64,000 nucleotides of DNA from Synergistota bacterium (GTDB lineage: Bacteria; Synergistota; Synergistia; Synergistales; Synergistaceae), in assembly GCA_023450745.1 (NCBI GenBank), contig JAEXGR010000044.1:59165-123164 (forward strand). The letters are read 5' to 3'. Below are positions 15,650 through 24,175 of the stretch, piece after piece. The notes below the pieces were generated by a model. The model made no database searches, was not told the DNA's origin, and saw only the letters and a program-made list of their open reading frames with translations. Both the position numbers and the translations under genes were made by a program. Position 1 is the stretch's first letter. Each line of letters opens with the position of its first letter.

Positions 15650-16509
15650 ACCGCACTTTTATGCGCAGGAGCTACGACCGGCTGATGACGCTCGTCTTCT
15701 GCCTCTTCGCGCTGATGCTCGTGACGGTGATAGGCGCGGTCGCCGCCTATCTGATAAGAAACGGCGCGGCCACCCTCTCCTGGGAGTTCCTTTCGGAGCC
15801 GCCCAAAGACGGCATGCTCGCCGGAGGCATCCTCACGCCGCTGGTGGGGACGATGCAGCTGGTGCTCGTTTCGATGGGCGTAGCGCTTCCCGTCGGCATT
15901 ATGACGGGGCTCTACTTCGCGGAATACGCCAAAGATACCTGGCTGGTCAGGCTCATGAGGATCTCGATTCGTTCCCTGGCCGGAGTTCCCTCGGTCATCT
16001 TCGGCCTCTTCGGCCTCTCGCTCTTCGTCGTCTTCATGCGGTTCGGCTCCTGCCTGCTGTCGGCGGGGCTGACGCTCGCCTGCCTCTCGCTGCCCCTCGT
16101 GGTCACGGTGGCCGAACAGGCCTTCCTCGCGGTGCCGCAGGATTACCGTGACGCCTCTTACGCGCTTGGCGCGACGAAATACCAGACGATCATCAAGGTC
16201 GTGCTGCCCTCGGCGGCCTCGACGATAATCACGGGAGCCATCCTCGCGGTCGGCCGCGTCGCCGGCGAGACGGCGCCGATAATGTTCACGGGAGCCGCCT
16301 ACTTTGCGCCTGACATTGCGAAGAGCCTCTTCAGCCAGGTAATGGCCCTGCCCTATCATATATATGTCCTGGCTACCTCGGCCACCGACCCGGAGGCGGC
16401 GGCGCCGATAGAATACGGCGCCATTTTGGTGCTCATCGGACTTGTAATGGGAACGAGCGCGGTCGGGGTAATAGCGCGCGCGCGTCTTGCAGAAAGGAAC
16501 GGAAGATAG
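15646..16509 (+). CDS. pstA: Phosphate ABC transporter permease PstA
   Basis: 287 residues, six predicted membrane helices, with the EAA loop DASYALGATKYQTIIKVVLP near 165-185 that contacts the PstB ATPase. Second half of the phosphate channel. GAGGTG precedes the ATG. It overlaps pstC by 4 bases and abuts pstB directly. Confidence 0.94.
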   Translation: MNRTFMRRSYDRLMTLVFCLFALMLVTVIGAVAAYLIRNGAATLSWEFLSEPPKDGMLAGGILTPLVGTMQLVLVSMGVALPVGIMTGLYFAEYAKDTWLVRLMRISIRSLAGVPSVIFGLFGLSLFVVFMRFGSCLLSAGLTLACLSLPLVVTVAEQAFLAVPQDYRDASYALGATKYQTIIKVVLPSAASTIITGAILAVGRVAGETAPIMFTGAAYFAPDIAKSLFSQVMALPYHIYVLATSATDPEAAAPIEYGAILVLIGLVMGTSAVGVIARARLAERNGR

Positions 16510-17316
16510 ATGGAATACACATCGGTGGACAGGGAAAAGCTCGGCGACGGCGCCGAAAAGATGTCCGTAAAGATATGCACGCGCGGCGTCGACCTATACT
16601 ACGGCGACCGGCAGGTGCTGAAGAACATCACCTTCGACATGGGGGAAAACATGGTCACGGCCTTCATCGGCCCCTCCGGCTGCGGAAAAAGCAGCTATCT
16701 CAGATGCCTCAACCGGATGAACGATTTTATCTCGTCGGCGCGCGTAGAGGGTATAATTGAGATCGACGGGGAAAACATCTTAGCGGGCGATACGGACGTC
16801 ATCGCGCTGCGCCGCCGGGTGGGGATGGTCTTTCAGAAGCCGAACCCCTTCCCGATGTCGATATATGACAATATCGCTTACGGTCCGCGCCTTAACGGCA
16901 TTAAAGATAAAAGGGAACTTGACGAGATCGTCGAGAAGAGCCTCCAGGGCGCGGCGCTCTGGGACGAGGTGAAGGACAAGCTAAAAAGTTCCGGAACGGG
17001 CCTCTCCGGCGGACAGCAGCAGCGCCTCTGCATCGCGCGCGCCATCGCGACTCAGCCCGACGTCCTGCTGATGGACGAGCCGACGAGCGCCTTAGACCCG
17101 ATGTCGACGGCGCGCGTCGAAGAACTTATCAGGGAGCTCAAGAAAGATTATACGGTCGTCATCGTCACGCACAACATGCAGCAGGCGGCGCGAATTTCGG
17201 ACTATACGGCCTTCTTCCTTCTCGGAGACCTGATAGAGTACGACCGGACGGCGAAGATGTTCACCTCGCCGCACGATAAGCGCACGGAAGATTATATTTC
17301 GGGACGTTTCGGTTAA
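16510..17316 (+). CDS. pstB: Phosphate ABC transporter ATPase PstB
   Basis: 268 residues. ATP-hydrolysing subunit of the phosphate importer. Walker [10 protein letters not shown] near 54, the PstB-specific RCLNRMND just after, signature LSGGQQQR near 165, Walker [10 protein letters not shown] near 186. The start directly follows the pstA stop (AGGAACGGAAG upstream); an alternative ATG at 16561 would match the shorter PstB N-terminus, as the first 17 residues are not conserved. Confidence 0.96.
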   Translation: MEYTSVDREKLGDGAEKMSVKICTRGVDLYYGDRQVLKNITFDMGENMVTAFIGPSGCGKSSYLRCLNRMNDFISSARVEGIIEIDGENILAGDTDVIALRRRVGMVFQKPNPFPMSIYDNIAYGPRLNGIKDKRELDEIVEKSLQGAALWDEVKDKLKSSGTGLSGGQQQRLCIARAIATQPDVLLMDEPTSALDPMSTARVEELIRELKKDYTVVIVTHNMQQAARISDYTAFFLLGDLIEYDRTAKMFTSPHDKRTEDYISGRFG

Positions 17317-17344
17317 TAGATAAAGAGATTGGGGGATTGCAGCG

Positions 17345-18034
17345 ATGAACACGATCAATACGAGAAAAAGGATAGAGGAGGACCTTTCGCTCCTCAAGAA
17401 CATGATATACCGCATGAGCGGGTTGGCCTCCGAATCGCTTGAAAAAGCGGTCTGGGCGCTTAAGAACCAGGACGCGGAGATGGCCCAAAAGGTCATCGCC
17501 GACGGCGACGTTATCGACGAACTCGAAGAAAAGCTCGACGCGGCCTGTATGGAATTCGCGGCGCGCTATCAGCCGCTCGGCGAAGACCTGCGCGTCGTCG
17601 TCAGCATCATGCACATCGCGGTCGATCTTGAGCGCATCGGCGATTACGGCGAAAACATCGCGAAGGTGACGCTGTCGCTCTCAAAGCTGCCGCCGCTCAA
17701 ACCGCTCATCGACATTCCGCGCATGGTGGAGATCATCAAAGAGATGCTGCGGCTTTCGATGACGGCGATAGATACCCACGACGGCGAAACGGCGCTTAAA
17801 GTTTTTCCGTTCGACGACGAGGTGGACGACCTGGAGAAACAGATAATGCGCGAGCTGCTGCTTCTGATCATGGAGAAACCGGAACGCATCGAGCAGTCTT
17901 TCAACCTGATGAACGTCTCCAAGACGCTTGAGCGCGCGGGAGACCACGCGACGAACGTCGCGGAGCGCGTCGCCTACATGTACACGGGCCGCCCCGTGAA
18001 GGCAAGCAGCTATCGCCGCAAGAAGATGGCCTAG
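17345..18034 (+). CDS. phoU: Phosphate signalling regulator PhoU
   Basis: 229 residues, all-helical, two PhoU repeats of about 105 residues, each with the acidic metal-binding pattern (first repeat DLERIGDYGENI, second TLERAGDHATNVAE). PhoU connects the Pst transporter to the PhoR kinase and keeps Pho genes off when phosphate is plentiful. It lies between pstB and the response regulator, 4 bases before the latter. Confidence 0.95.
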   Translation: MNTINTRKRIEEDLSLLKNMIYRMSGLASESLEKAVWALKNQDAEMAQKVIADGDVIDELEEKLDAACMEFAARYQPLGEDLRVVVSIMHIAVDLERIGDYGENIAKVTLSLSKLPPLKPLIDIPRMVEIIKEMLRLSMTAIDTHDGETALKVFPFDDEVDDLEKQIMRELLLLIMEKPERIEQSFNLMNVSKTLERAGDHATNVAERVAYMYTGRPVKASSYRRKKMA

Positions 18035-18038
18035 GACG

Positions 18039-18740
18039 ATGGCACAGAAGATACTGGTTGTCGACGACGAAGAGAGCCTTGCGGAATTTGTCTGCCGCGC
18101 GCTGAGGCAGCAGGGGTATATGACCGTCTGCGCCTTCGACGGCGACAGCGCGCTCTCTCTCATATACGAAGAACTGCCCGATCTGGTGATTCTGGACCTT
18201 ATGCTGCCGCTGATGGACGGCTGGGAGATCTGCCGCCGCGTCAAGTCGGACTCGGAGACGAAGCATATACCGATACTGATGCTCACGGCGCGCAGCTCGG
18301 CGGAGGACGTGGTGCAGGGGCTTGATCTCGGGGCCGACGATTACATGCGCAAACCGTTCCCGCTCGACGAGCTGCTCGCGCGCGTCCGCGTGCTCCTGCG
18401 GCGCACCCAGCAGCAGGCCGACGTCCGCAAAGTTATAGAAAACGGCGGCTTCCGGCTGGACACGGTGGAAAAAGAGGCCTGGCTCCGCGGCTCGCTGATG
18501 GACCTGAGCCCGACCGAATACTCAATACTGGAGGTGCTCGCGCGCCGCATGGGACACACCGTATCGCGCGAAGAGCTCCTGCGGCGTATCTGGGGGATGT
18601 CCAACTGCGACACGCGCACCGTCGACGTTCACCTTTCACGCCTGCGCAAGAAGCTGGACGACGGCAAAAAACCGCTGCTCTCGGCGCAGACGCTGCGCGG
18701 GCGCGGCTACCGGCTCATGTGGGAGGAGGGGCAGGAATGA
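18039..18740 (+). CDS. phoB: PhoB-like response regulator (OmpR/PhoB family)
   Basis: 233 residues: receiver domain with acidic pocket DDEES, phospho-acceptor Asp near 54 (VILDLMLP), Thr and the conserved Lys (RKPF) near 105, then a winged-helix DNA-binding domain (about 135-230, SRLRKKLDDGKKP and RGRGYRLM). Position after phoU and before the kinase supports PhoB; the Pho box upstream of pstS is its likely site (inference). The stop overlaps the kinase start as ATGA. Confidence 0.9.
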   Translation: MAQKILVVDDEESLAEFVCRALRQQGYMTVCAFDGDSALSLIYEELPDLVILDLMLPLMDGWEICRRVKSDSETKHIPILMLTARSSAEDVVQGLDLGADDYMRKPFPLDELLARVRVLLRRTQQQADVRKVIENGGFRLDTVEKEAWLRGSLMDLSPTEYSILEVLARRMGHTVSREELLRRIWGMSNCDTRTVDVHLSRLRKKLDDGKKPLLSAQTLRGRGYRLMWEEGQE

Positions 18741-20506
18741 ATTTTGGCAGACTGGCGCTGAAAAAAAAGATCGCCATCCTGATGACCTCGGCGGTGCTGG
18801 TCATCGGCATTGCCGCCTGGCTGATCCTTTACCGGACGGAACGCAACGACAGCGTCGAATATACCCGTACGATGCTGTCGCGCTACCTGAACCTCATCAC
18901 CGTATCGGGAGAGGAAAAGGGCGTCGACGGGATCAGGAAAATCTCCAACATCTGGACCTTGCTCTATCCGGACGGCCGCGTCACCGTCATCAGCCTGATG
19001 GGCGATGTGGTGATGGACACCAAGGCCGACGCTTCGCAGATGGAAAACCACTATACGCGCGGCGAAGTGGCGGAGGCCTTTGAGAGGGGCGAAGGCTCCG
19101 AACTGCGTTACAGCAAGACGCAGGGCGAGTGGCAGATATATATGGCAAAACGGGTGATCGTCCCCGGCAGCCCCGGCGACGCCTACGTCGTGCGGCTCTC
19201 GTATCCCGTGGCGAAGCTTTCCGGCCTGATCAAAAGCGTCACCATCCCCTTTATCAGATACTTCTCGCTTATTCTGGTGCTGGTGTGGCTCGGAATATAC
19301 CTCGTGCTGCGGCTGATCATGAATCCGCTCCAATCCCTGAGCCGCGCCGCGGCGCAGATAGCCAGAGGCGAGAAAGCGCGCTTCCCGATAACCAACGACG
19401 GCGAGATACAGGCGCTCTCGAATACGCTGAACACCATGCAGGACTCCCTGCAAAAGACGATCCGCGAAGCGCAGGAGCGTAAAGAGGAGCTCGCGCAGCT
19501 GGTGGGGGCGCTGCCGATAGGCGTCATCCTCATAGACGATGAGAAAAAAATTCGCTATATCAACAAAGAGGCCGCCACGATCTGCGGACGCGGCGAGCTG
19601 CCCCTCCGCGGCTCCTCGGTGGAGCTGATACTGCCGTCCCACGAGCTGTACCTGATGCTTGACGAGCCCGATATGGGCAAATCCCTGTCCGTTATGCGCG
19701 GCGGAACGGCGGCGATGCAGGTCGAAGCGACCACGCTGATGCTTCCGCGCGGCAGGCTGATCGTCCTTCAGGACCTCACCGAAAAGGCGAGGCTTGAAGA
19801 GATCCGGCGGGACTTCTTCATCGACGCGGGACATGAATTCCAGACGCCGCTTGCGATAATACGCACAGGCCTCGAGCTGCTCAAGAGCTCCCCGCAGATG
19901 AAGGAGCCGGAACGCGCCGAAGACGTGGAGACGATAGAGAGCCTTCTGCGTCAGCAGGAACGGATCAGCGGGCTGGTGGACGATTTGCTGCTGCTTGTGC
20001 GCCTCGACGCGGACCCGATGCGGAAAAACCTTGCCGACGTCGATCTCGCGGAAGTCGCGGACGAGGTGAAGGACGAGATATCGGCGCTGCCGCAGGTCAA
20101 AGACATGGACGTCGAAATAAAGGCCCCCGAAGGCGGCGCGCACGTGATGGGAGTGTACGGAGACCTGCGCCGGGCGCTGCTGAACCTGATGGAAAACGCG
20201 CATAAATATATCCAGACGGCAGGCAGCCCCTCTGGAATCATCAGGGTCTCAATCGACGCGGAGGGCGAAATGTGGCGGCTGACCGTGGACGACAACGGTC
20301 CCGGAGTCGCCGAGAACGAAAGGGAACTGATCTTTGAACGGTTCCGCCGCGGCGACAGCCACAGGGCGCGCGGCCGGAAGAAAAACGGCGGCTATGGCCT
20401 CGGCCTCTCGATCTCGCGGAGGATAATCGAGCGGCATGGCGGCACGCTGGAGCTTGGTGAATCGAAGCTCGGCGGCACAGCCTTCGTAATCAGGCTACCC
20501 AAGTAA
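18737..20506 (+). CDS. phoR: PhoR-like sensor histidine kinase
   Basis: 589 residues from the ATG at 18737 (GGAGGAGG just upstream; a GTG at 18719 is less likely). Two membrane helices (about 8-28 and 173-195) enclose an extracytoplasmic sensor of about 140 residues; then HAMP, a PAS-like domain (about 260-340), HisKA with the acceptor His near 366 in HEFQTP (HELRTP is commoner), and HATPase with N-box NLMENAHKY, G1 DDNGPG and G2 GYGLGLS. Probably phosphorylates the PhoB-like partner when phosphate is low. The 3' end overlaps the convergent gene by 12 bases. Confidence 0.9.
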   Translation: MNFGRLALKKKIAILMTSAVLVIGIAAWLILYRTERNDSVEYTRTMLSRYLNLITVSGEEKGVDGIRKISNIWTLLYPDGRVTVISLMGDVVMDTKADASQMENHYTRGEVAEAFERGEGSELRYSKTQGEWQIYMAKRVIVPGSPGDAYVVRLSYPVAKLSGLIKSVTIPFIRYFSLILVLVWLGIYLVLRLIMNPLQSLSRAAAQIARGEKARFPITNDGEIQALSNTLNTMQDSLQKTIREAQERKEELAQLVGALPIGVILIDDEKKIRYINKEAATICGRGELPLRGSSVELILPSHELYLMLDEPDMGKSLSVMRGGTAAMQVEATTLMLPRGRLIVLQDLTEKARLEEIRRDFFIDAGHEFQTPLAIIRTGLELLKSSPQMKEPERAEDVETIESLLRQQERISGLVDDLLLLVRLDADPMRKNLADVDLAEVADEVKDEISALPQVKDMDVEIKAPEGGAHVMGVYGDLRRALLNLMENAHKYIQTAGSPSGIIRVSIDAEGEMWRLTVDDNGPGVAENERELIFERFRRGDSHRARGRKKNGGYGLGLSISRRIIERHGGTLELGESKLGGTAFVIRLPK

Positions 20507-20962
20507 AATATCAATCACATCCGCGGCCTCGCTGCCGTCGCCCGTAAAGGCGTCGATGAGCAGGGGGCCGCGGATGATGTAGACATGCCACGCAAAATTG
20601 AATTCAGCGGCGCGGAAGAGCACCTTCGCGGAGTTGAAGCCGCGCTTCCAGCCGCGCGCCTCCTCGGGGGTCGCCATCAATTCGGCGATGGCAAGCGCCC
20701 GGTGTTCGCCGATCTTAACCGGCAGCTCCCGGGGAACGGAGGGGAAGCTCAGCTCAGGGCAGAGGACGATATCTTTGTCCGCAAGGGCCGTTCTGCCGTT
20801 GGCGGCGTCCACGACGACCGTCTTTGAGACGAGGCTGACCTTTGTGAAAAGCCCGCGCTCCATAATATTGGCAGGAAAGACATAAGCCGGCGACAGGATT
20901 ATCCGGTCGCCCTTTTCAGGCATAACTTGCAGGGGCAGAAAACCCTCGGGAGCCTCTTTCAT
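20495..20962 (-). CDS. Hypothetical protein, unknown family
   Basis: 155 residues from the ATG at 20962 (a TTG at 20977 in frame is possible). No signal peptide and no clear membrane helix. The sequence is mixed alpha/beta, with segments such as RIILSPAYVFP, KTVVVDAANG and WHVYIIRGPLLIDAF. I do not recognise the family. It converges on and overlaps the kinase gene by 12 bases, and SRP RNA lies upstream on the same strand. Codon use resembles its neighbours, so it is probably a real gene. Confidence 0.6.
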   Translation of the reverse strand: MKEAPEGFLPLQVMPEKGDRIILSPAYVFPANIMERGLFTKVSLVSKTVVVDAANGRTALADKDIVLCPELSFPSVPRELPVKIGEHRALAIAELMATPEEARGWKRGFNSAKVLFRAAEFNFAWHVYIIRGPLLIDAFTGDGSEAADVIDILLG

Positions 20963-21021
20963 CACTTCACCGCCCAAGCGAAAAATAAAAACGCGCGCGA
21001 CGGCGCGCCGGATAACGAAAA

Positions 21022-21148
21022 GTGCCCTTTACGGGAACTCCAGCGCCCCCATGGCACCCGCAAGATTCCGCTTATCGCTGCTTCCTTCCGGACCTGACGA
21101 GGTTCACGGGCTCGCGCCGCATGGGACTGGAGTGCCCGTAAAAGGCAC
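21022..21148 (-). ncRNA. ffs: Signal recognition particle RNA (4.5S-like)
   Basis: On the minus strand the conserved SRP domain IV is plain: GTCAGGTCCGGAAGGAAGCA with the GGAA tetraloop and the symmetric internal loop (around 21074-21100). The ends pair: ACTCCAG with CTGGAGT, then CCCGTAAA/GTGCC with GGGCAC, giving one long rod. The core is about 21033-21137; the outer GTGCC...GGCAC pairing followed by TTTT suggests that the closing stem also serves as terminator. Binds Ffh and targets membrane proteins. Confidence 0.92.
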
Positions 21149-21172
21149 ATCGACTGCTTTTGGACATAATAA

Positions 21173-21264
21173 TGGCGGAGAGGATGGGATTTGAACCCAT
21201 GGAAGAGTTTGACCCCTTCACTCACTTTCCAGGCGAGCTCCTTCGACCGCTCAGACACCTCTCC
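21173..21264 (-). tRNA. tRNA-Ser (anticodon GGA)
   Basis: 92 nt with encoded CCA, long variable arm and class II D-loop. Acceptor GGAGAGG pairs with CCTCTCC, discriminator G. The anticodon loop CTGGAAA gives GGA, reading UCC/UCU. T-arm TGGGTTCAAATCCCA. Lies 25 bases upstream of SRP RNA on the same strand. Confidence 0.95.
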
Positions 21265-21364
21265 GCGTACGTCGCTATTATGTCGTCATATCGACGGGGG
21301 ACATTATATCTTATTGCGGGAACGATGTCAAAAGGCGGCGGCGCGATAAAGGGCCGATTTTTGG

Positions 21365-21676
21365 CTATTTTTCGCGAAATCTCTCGATCAAAGAGAGTAA
21401 AAGCGCGAGGTCTTTTTCAGAAAGCTTGGAAATACCCGCATAAGCTTTTTTTACTAAAGCCGGTTCGGCGATTTCCTCATTGAAGAAATCGCTGGGAGTG
21501 ACGCCGAGATATTTGCAGATATAGAGAAATTCCGCCATAGAGGGCAGGCTGCGTCCGCTTGCGATGCTCTGCATGTAGCTTCGGCTGTGTCCGAGGTCGA
21601 GGCTCATCTTATATTCTGAGACGCCCTTTTTTATTCTCAGTTCGGTGATTCGTTTTCTGATAAATTCGCTGTCCAA
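21365..21676 (-). CDS. XRE-family helix-turn-helix transcriptional regulator
   Basis: 103 residues if translation begins at TTG 21676, which lies 6 nt after the ribosome site AGGTGAGGTG; GTG at 21685 or an upstream ATG at 21754 are alternatives, but the longer version adds unconserved sequence. An HTH_3 domain spans about 8-65 (ELRIKKGVSEYKMSLDLGHS, SYMQSIASGRSLPSM, YLGVTPSDFF), followed by a short helical tail. Probably a DNA-binding regulator of unknown target; it is divergent from the EAL gene and may control it (inference). Confidence 0.8.
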   Translation of the reverse strand: MDSEFIRKRITELRIKKGVSEYKMSLDLGHSRSYMQSIASGRSLPSMAEFLYICKYLGVTPSDFFNEEIAEPALVKKAYAGISKLSEKDLALLLSLIERFREK

Positions 21677-21855
21677 TTCTTTCACCTCACCTGATGTAGA
21701 TTTTAGGGTGAGCGCTGGAGGATTGTTAACGCTATAATCGATAATTAAAACCATATTAGCATTTTATATGTTGTATAATAATAAACGAACAGATTAAATG
21801 CGCCGGCAGAGCGAAAGCAGTCCCGCTGCCGCCGGCGGGGGAGGAAGATCTTGTT

Positions 21856-23055
21856 ATGAGAGCAACGGCAAAAAAACCGTCCGCGCTTCACGCCGAAAAA
21901 CCGGAGGCGTTGGGCGAGGTAATCGCGAACCTCCTTGAGCTGACCTCTTCTGTCCTTTATTTAGCCGACCTGCGAGAGAAAACTATCTCTTTGTGGAACG
22001 CCGGTGAGAGTTTTGCCTGCGCGGACATCGCGGGGCTGTTCCAGAGAAGCGGCGTCGTCTGCCGGGACATGGACGAGGCGTTTTCGCTGTTCGTCGAGGG
22101 TATCTTCAGCGGCAAGGAGCGCGGCCGCATCGTCCGCCGTTTTTCGCCGCTGCTTGGCGGCGATTCGTGGCGCGCGGAGGTTATATACAAGACTCTGCGC
22201 GGAGAGGGCGGCAGCCCTGAGGCGGCGTTGTGCGTTATGCGCCGGCTCCGAATGGGCGGTGAGAGCGAACCTCTTTGCGACGAATACCGCTCCTGCCTCC
22301 GCGAGTGGCTCAAACGCGGTGTGGAAAATGACTATATAAAACTTTATCTGCAGCCGAAGGTAAATCTGGCAAGCGGAGCCGTTATTGGCGCTGAGGTGCT
22401 GGCGCGCTATGACGACCCCCGCGAGGGGCTGATCCTGCCCGACGCCTTCGTTCCCGAGCTGGAAAAGGCGGAGTTGGCGGAGGCGCTCGACCTCTATATT
22501 TTTGAGAGGAGCTATATGCTGCTTGACAGACTTAGGGAATTGGGCAAGGCCCCTCTGCCGCTCTCCGTCAATTTTTCGAAAAACACGCTGCTGGCCCCCG
22601 ATATTCTTGAGAAGATAAAAAACATCGAGAGCGGTTTTGTCGGACTGCGGAAATATATGGAGATCGAACTTACGGAGAGCGTCGGGGACGTGTCGCGCTC
22701 CAGTTTTGCCGCGGCCTGCGCGGCGCTTCGCGAAGCCGGCTACCGGCTCGCGCTTGACGATTTCGGCAGCGAATACTCCAATCTGTACATGATGTCGGCC
22801 TTCCGCTTTGACGTGATAAAGATAGACAAAGCCATCGTCGCGGAGGTCGAGGACAACGAGATCAGCCGGTTGATCGTGGAAAGCACGGCCGAAATCTGCG
22901 CCAGGCTCGGCGTCAGCTGCATCGCGGAGGGCGTTGAGCGGAAGGAGCAGGCGGATATTCTGGCCGGGCTTGGCTGCCTTGAGGCGCAGGGATATCTGAT
23001 AGACAAGCCGCTTCCCTGTGCCGTGTTCTGCGAAAAATATCTCGGCTGCCGGTGA
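21856..23055 (+). CDS. EAL-domain protein, likely cyclic-di-GMP phosphodiesterase
   Basis: 399 residues: a poorly conserved N-terminal region (about 20-140, perhaps PAS-like) and an EAL domain (about 150-395). Residues needed for c-di-GMP hydrolysis are largely present: the signature reads EVL in GAEVLAR, then NFSKN, EIELTES, LDDFGSEYSNL, IKIDK, IAEGVE and EAQGY. The metal-binding Glu, Asn, Glu, Asp pair, Lys and Gln appear kept, so an active enzyme is plausible despite EVL for EAL and SEYSN for TGYSS. It has no membrane helix. It converges with tadA. A pilus locus in the same window is a possible target of c-di-GMP control (inference). Confidence 0.87.
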   Translation: MRATAKKPSALHAEKPEALGEVIANLLELTSSVLYLADLREKTISLWNAGESFACADIAGLFQRSGVVCRDMDEAFSLFVEGIFSGKERGRIVRRFSPLLGGDSWRAEVIYKTLRGEGGSPEAALCVMRRLRMGGESEPLCDEYRSCLREWLKRGVENDYIKLYLQPKVNLASGAVIGAEVLARYDDPREGLILPDAFVPELEKAELAEALDLYIFERSYMLLDRLRELGKAPLPLSVNFSKNTLLAPDILEKIKNIESGFVGLRKYMEIELTESVGDVSRSSFAAACAALREAGYRLALDDFGSEYSNLYMMSAFRFDVIKIDKAIVAEVEDNEISRLIVESTAEICARLGVSCIAEGVERKEQADILAGLGCLEAQGYLIDKPLPCAVFCEKYLGCR

Positions 23056-23068
23056 AGGGCGGGTGAAA

Positions 23069-23545
23069 TTACGGCAGGGGCCTCCTGATCGTCTCCGGTT
23101 TCCGCCTCTTTTTGAAAAACAGCCGCAGCATCTCCGCGCATTCTTCGCCCAGCACGCCGCCTGAGACAAGGCATCGGTGATACATGCGCGGGTCGCTGGG
23201 GATCTCATATAAAGAGCGGCAGCCGCCGGCCTTGGGGTCCTTGGCGCCGAAGACGATCCTCTCCATGCGGCACTGTACCAGCGCCCCTGAGCACATGACG
23301 CAGGGCTCCAGCGTCACGTAGAGCGAGCAGCCGTCAAAACGCCAGCTGTCGATCTCCTTCGCCGCCGCGGCCATCGCGGCCATCTCCGCGTGTCCGAAGG
23401 GAGAATTGTCGCGCTGCCGCACGTTGTGTCCGCGTCCGATGATCTTTCCGCCGCGCGTGACGACGGCCCCGACGGGAATTTCGCCGCACTCGAGCGCGCG
23501 CCGCGCCTCTTTGATTGCCTCTTTCATATAAATAATATCATCCAT
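23069..23545 (-). CDS. tadA: tRNA-specific adenosine deaminase TadA
   Basis: 158 residues, full length. Converts A34 to inosine in tRNA-Arg(ACG). The zinc site and catalytic Glu are seen in HAEMAAM (near 52) and PCVMCSGAL (near 81), with the family NxxxxxxxPxxHAE layout. The 3' end lies 13 bases from the convergent EAL gene, and tRNA-Arg(CCG) follows upstream on the other strand. Guanine deaminase-like enzymes are related, but this motif set fits TadA. Confidence 0.93.
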   Translation of the reverse strand: MDDIIYMKEAIKEARRALECGEIPVGAVVTRGGKIIGRGHNVRQRDNSPFGHAEMAAMAAAAKEIDSWRFDGCSLYVTLEPCVMCSGALVQCRMERIVFGAKDPKAGGCRSLYEIPSDPRMYHRCLVSGGVLGEECAEMLRLFFKKRRKPETIRRPLP

Positions 23546-23593
23546 TTATAGCGGTTCCTCGTTTCTTATGATATAATTACTAGCGCTTTATGC

Positions 23594-23670
23594 GTGCCTG
23601 TAGCTCAGCTGGATAGAGTGCCGCCCTCCGGAGGCGAAGGTCTGGGGTTCGAATCCCCACAGGCACGCCA
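23594..23670 (+). tRNA. tRNA-Arg (anticodon CCG)
   Basis: 77 nt including encoded CCA. Acceptor GTGCCTG pairs with CAGGCAC, discriminator G; D-arm GCTC/GAGT; anticodon loop CTCCGGA gives CCG; T-arm TGGGG TTCGAAT CCCCA. One mismatch (C-A) at the top of the anticodon stem. Its 3' half is repeated 126 bp downstream. Confidence 0.93.
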
Positions 23671-23704
23671 CTTACATAAAGTATGATACCAGACGATAAG
23701 ACAA

Positions 23705-23749
23705 AGCGATTCACACAGAACGCCCCCAAGCGGCGTTTTGGTTCACTGC
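23705..23749 (+). repeat. Palindromic intergenic repeat, copy A
   Basis: The stretch beginning GCGATTCACACAGAACGC and ending CGGCGTTTTGGTTCACTGC matches, in inverted orientation, 29667-29708 at most positions outside the loop. It is itself an imperfect hairpin. It fills most of the space between the tRNA-Arg gene and the duplicated tRNA end. Confidence 0.6.
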
Positions 23750-23752
23750 TTT

Positions 23753-23794
23753 TCCGGAGGCGAAGGTCTGGGGTTCGAATCCCCACAGGCACGC
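23753..23794 (+). repeat. Duplicated 3' half of tRNA-Arg(CCG), att-like
   Basis: 42 bases identical to 23627-23668 (from inside the anticodon loop to base 1 of CCA), 126 bp downstream in the same orientation. Tyrosine recombinase elements that integrate into tRNA genes leave such a copy at the far end. Only 84 bp remain between the copies and no integrase is present, so it could be an empty or decayed integration scar, or a plain duplication. Confidence 0.75.
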
Positions 23795-23947
23795 AGTTTC
23801 TTGAGTATATACCGCGGTTGAGATTTTGCAAAAGCGGAGCGGCTGTCAAAAAATATTCTTGGGCGCTGGGCGCTGCGGGAATATTATGCGGTCTTTCCCC
23901 GCAGACGTGCCGATAAATGATAAAATACCCCTTGGATGTGATACCTT

Positions 23948-24118
23948 ATGAATACGAAGATTATTCATTATCTTGTGCTGGCGGTCTTTGCCGCCTCCCT
24001 TATTTACGCTTGGCTTGGCGGCTGGCGGGTAGGAGCGGCAGGTTGGCTGGTTTTTTCGGTTTCGGGGCTGGCTTCGATTTTTTCCGCGGCGATAATTTTT
24101 CTTGACCGCAAAAAATAA
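23948..24118 (+). CDS. Small membrane protein, 56 residues
   Basis: Codons from ATG 23948 to TAA 24116 encode 56 residues with two hydrophobic helices (about 5-22 and 30-50) and a basic C-terminus (DRKK), a typical two-helix hairpin membrane protein. A weak ribosome site (TTGGATG) precedes it. No family is recognised. A competing frame over the same bases from 23917 gives an unconvincing Gly/Phe-rich product and was rejected. Confidence 0.5.
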   Translation: MNTKIIHYLVLAVFAASLIYAWLGGWRVGAAGWLVFSVSGLASIFSAAIIFLDRKK

Positions 24119-24152
24119 AGCCGCCGCGGCGCGTCGGCCGGGCGGCGGGCAG

Positions 24153-24175
24153 AGCGCGTTTTGCGCTGATTTTTA
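24153..24175 (+). terminator. Weak hairpin plus T-run between convergent genes
   Basis: AGCGC (24153-24157) and GCGCT (24163-24167) form a short stem followed by GATTTTT. A larger GC hairpin (about 24121-24147) lies just upstream. Together they could end transcription of the small membrane gene. Confidence 0.35.

Noticed and set aside
23580..23849. 89-codon minus-strand frame across tRNA-Arg and its duplicate
   Set aside because: Its repeated VPVGIRTPDLRLR is the antisense of the duplicated tRNA sequence, a classic false protein.
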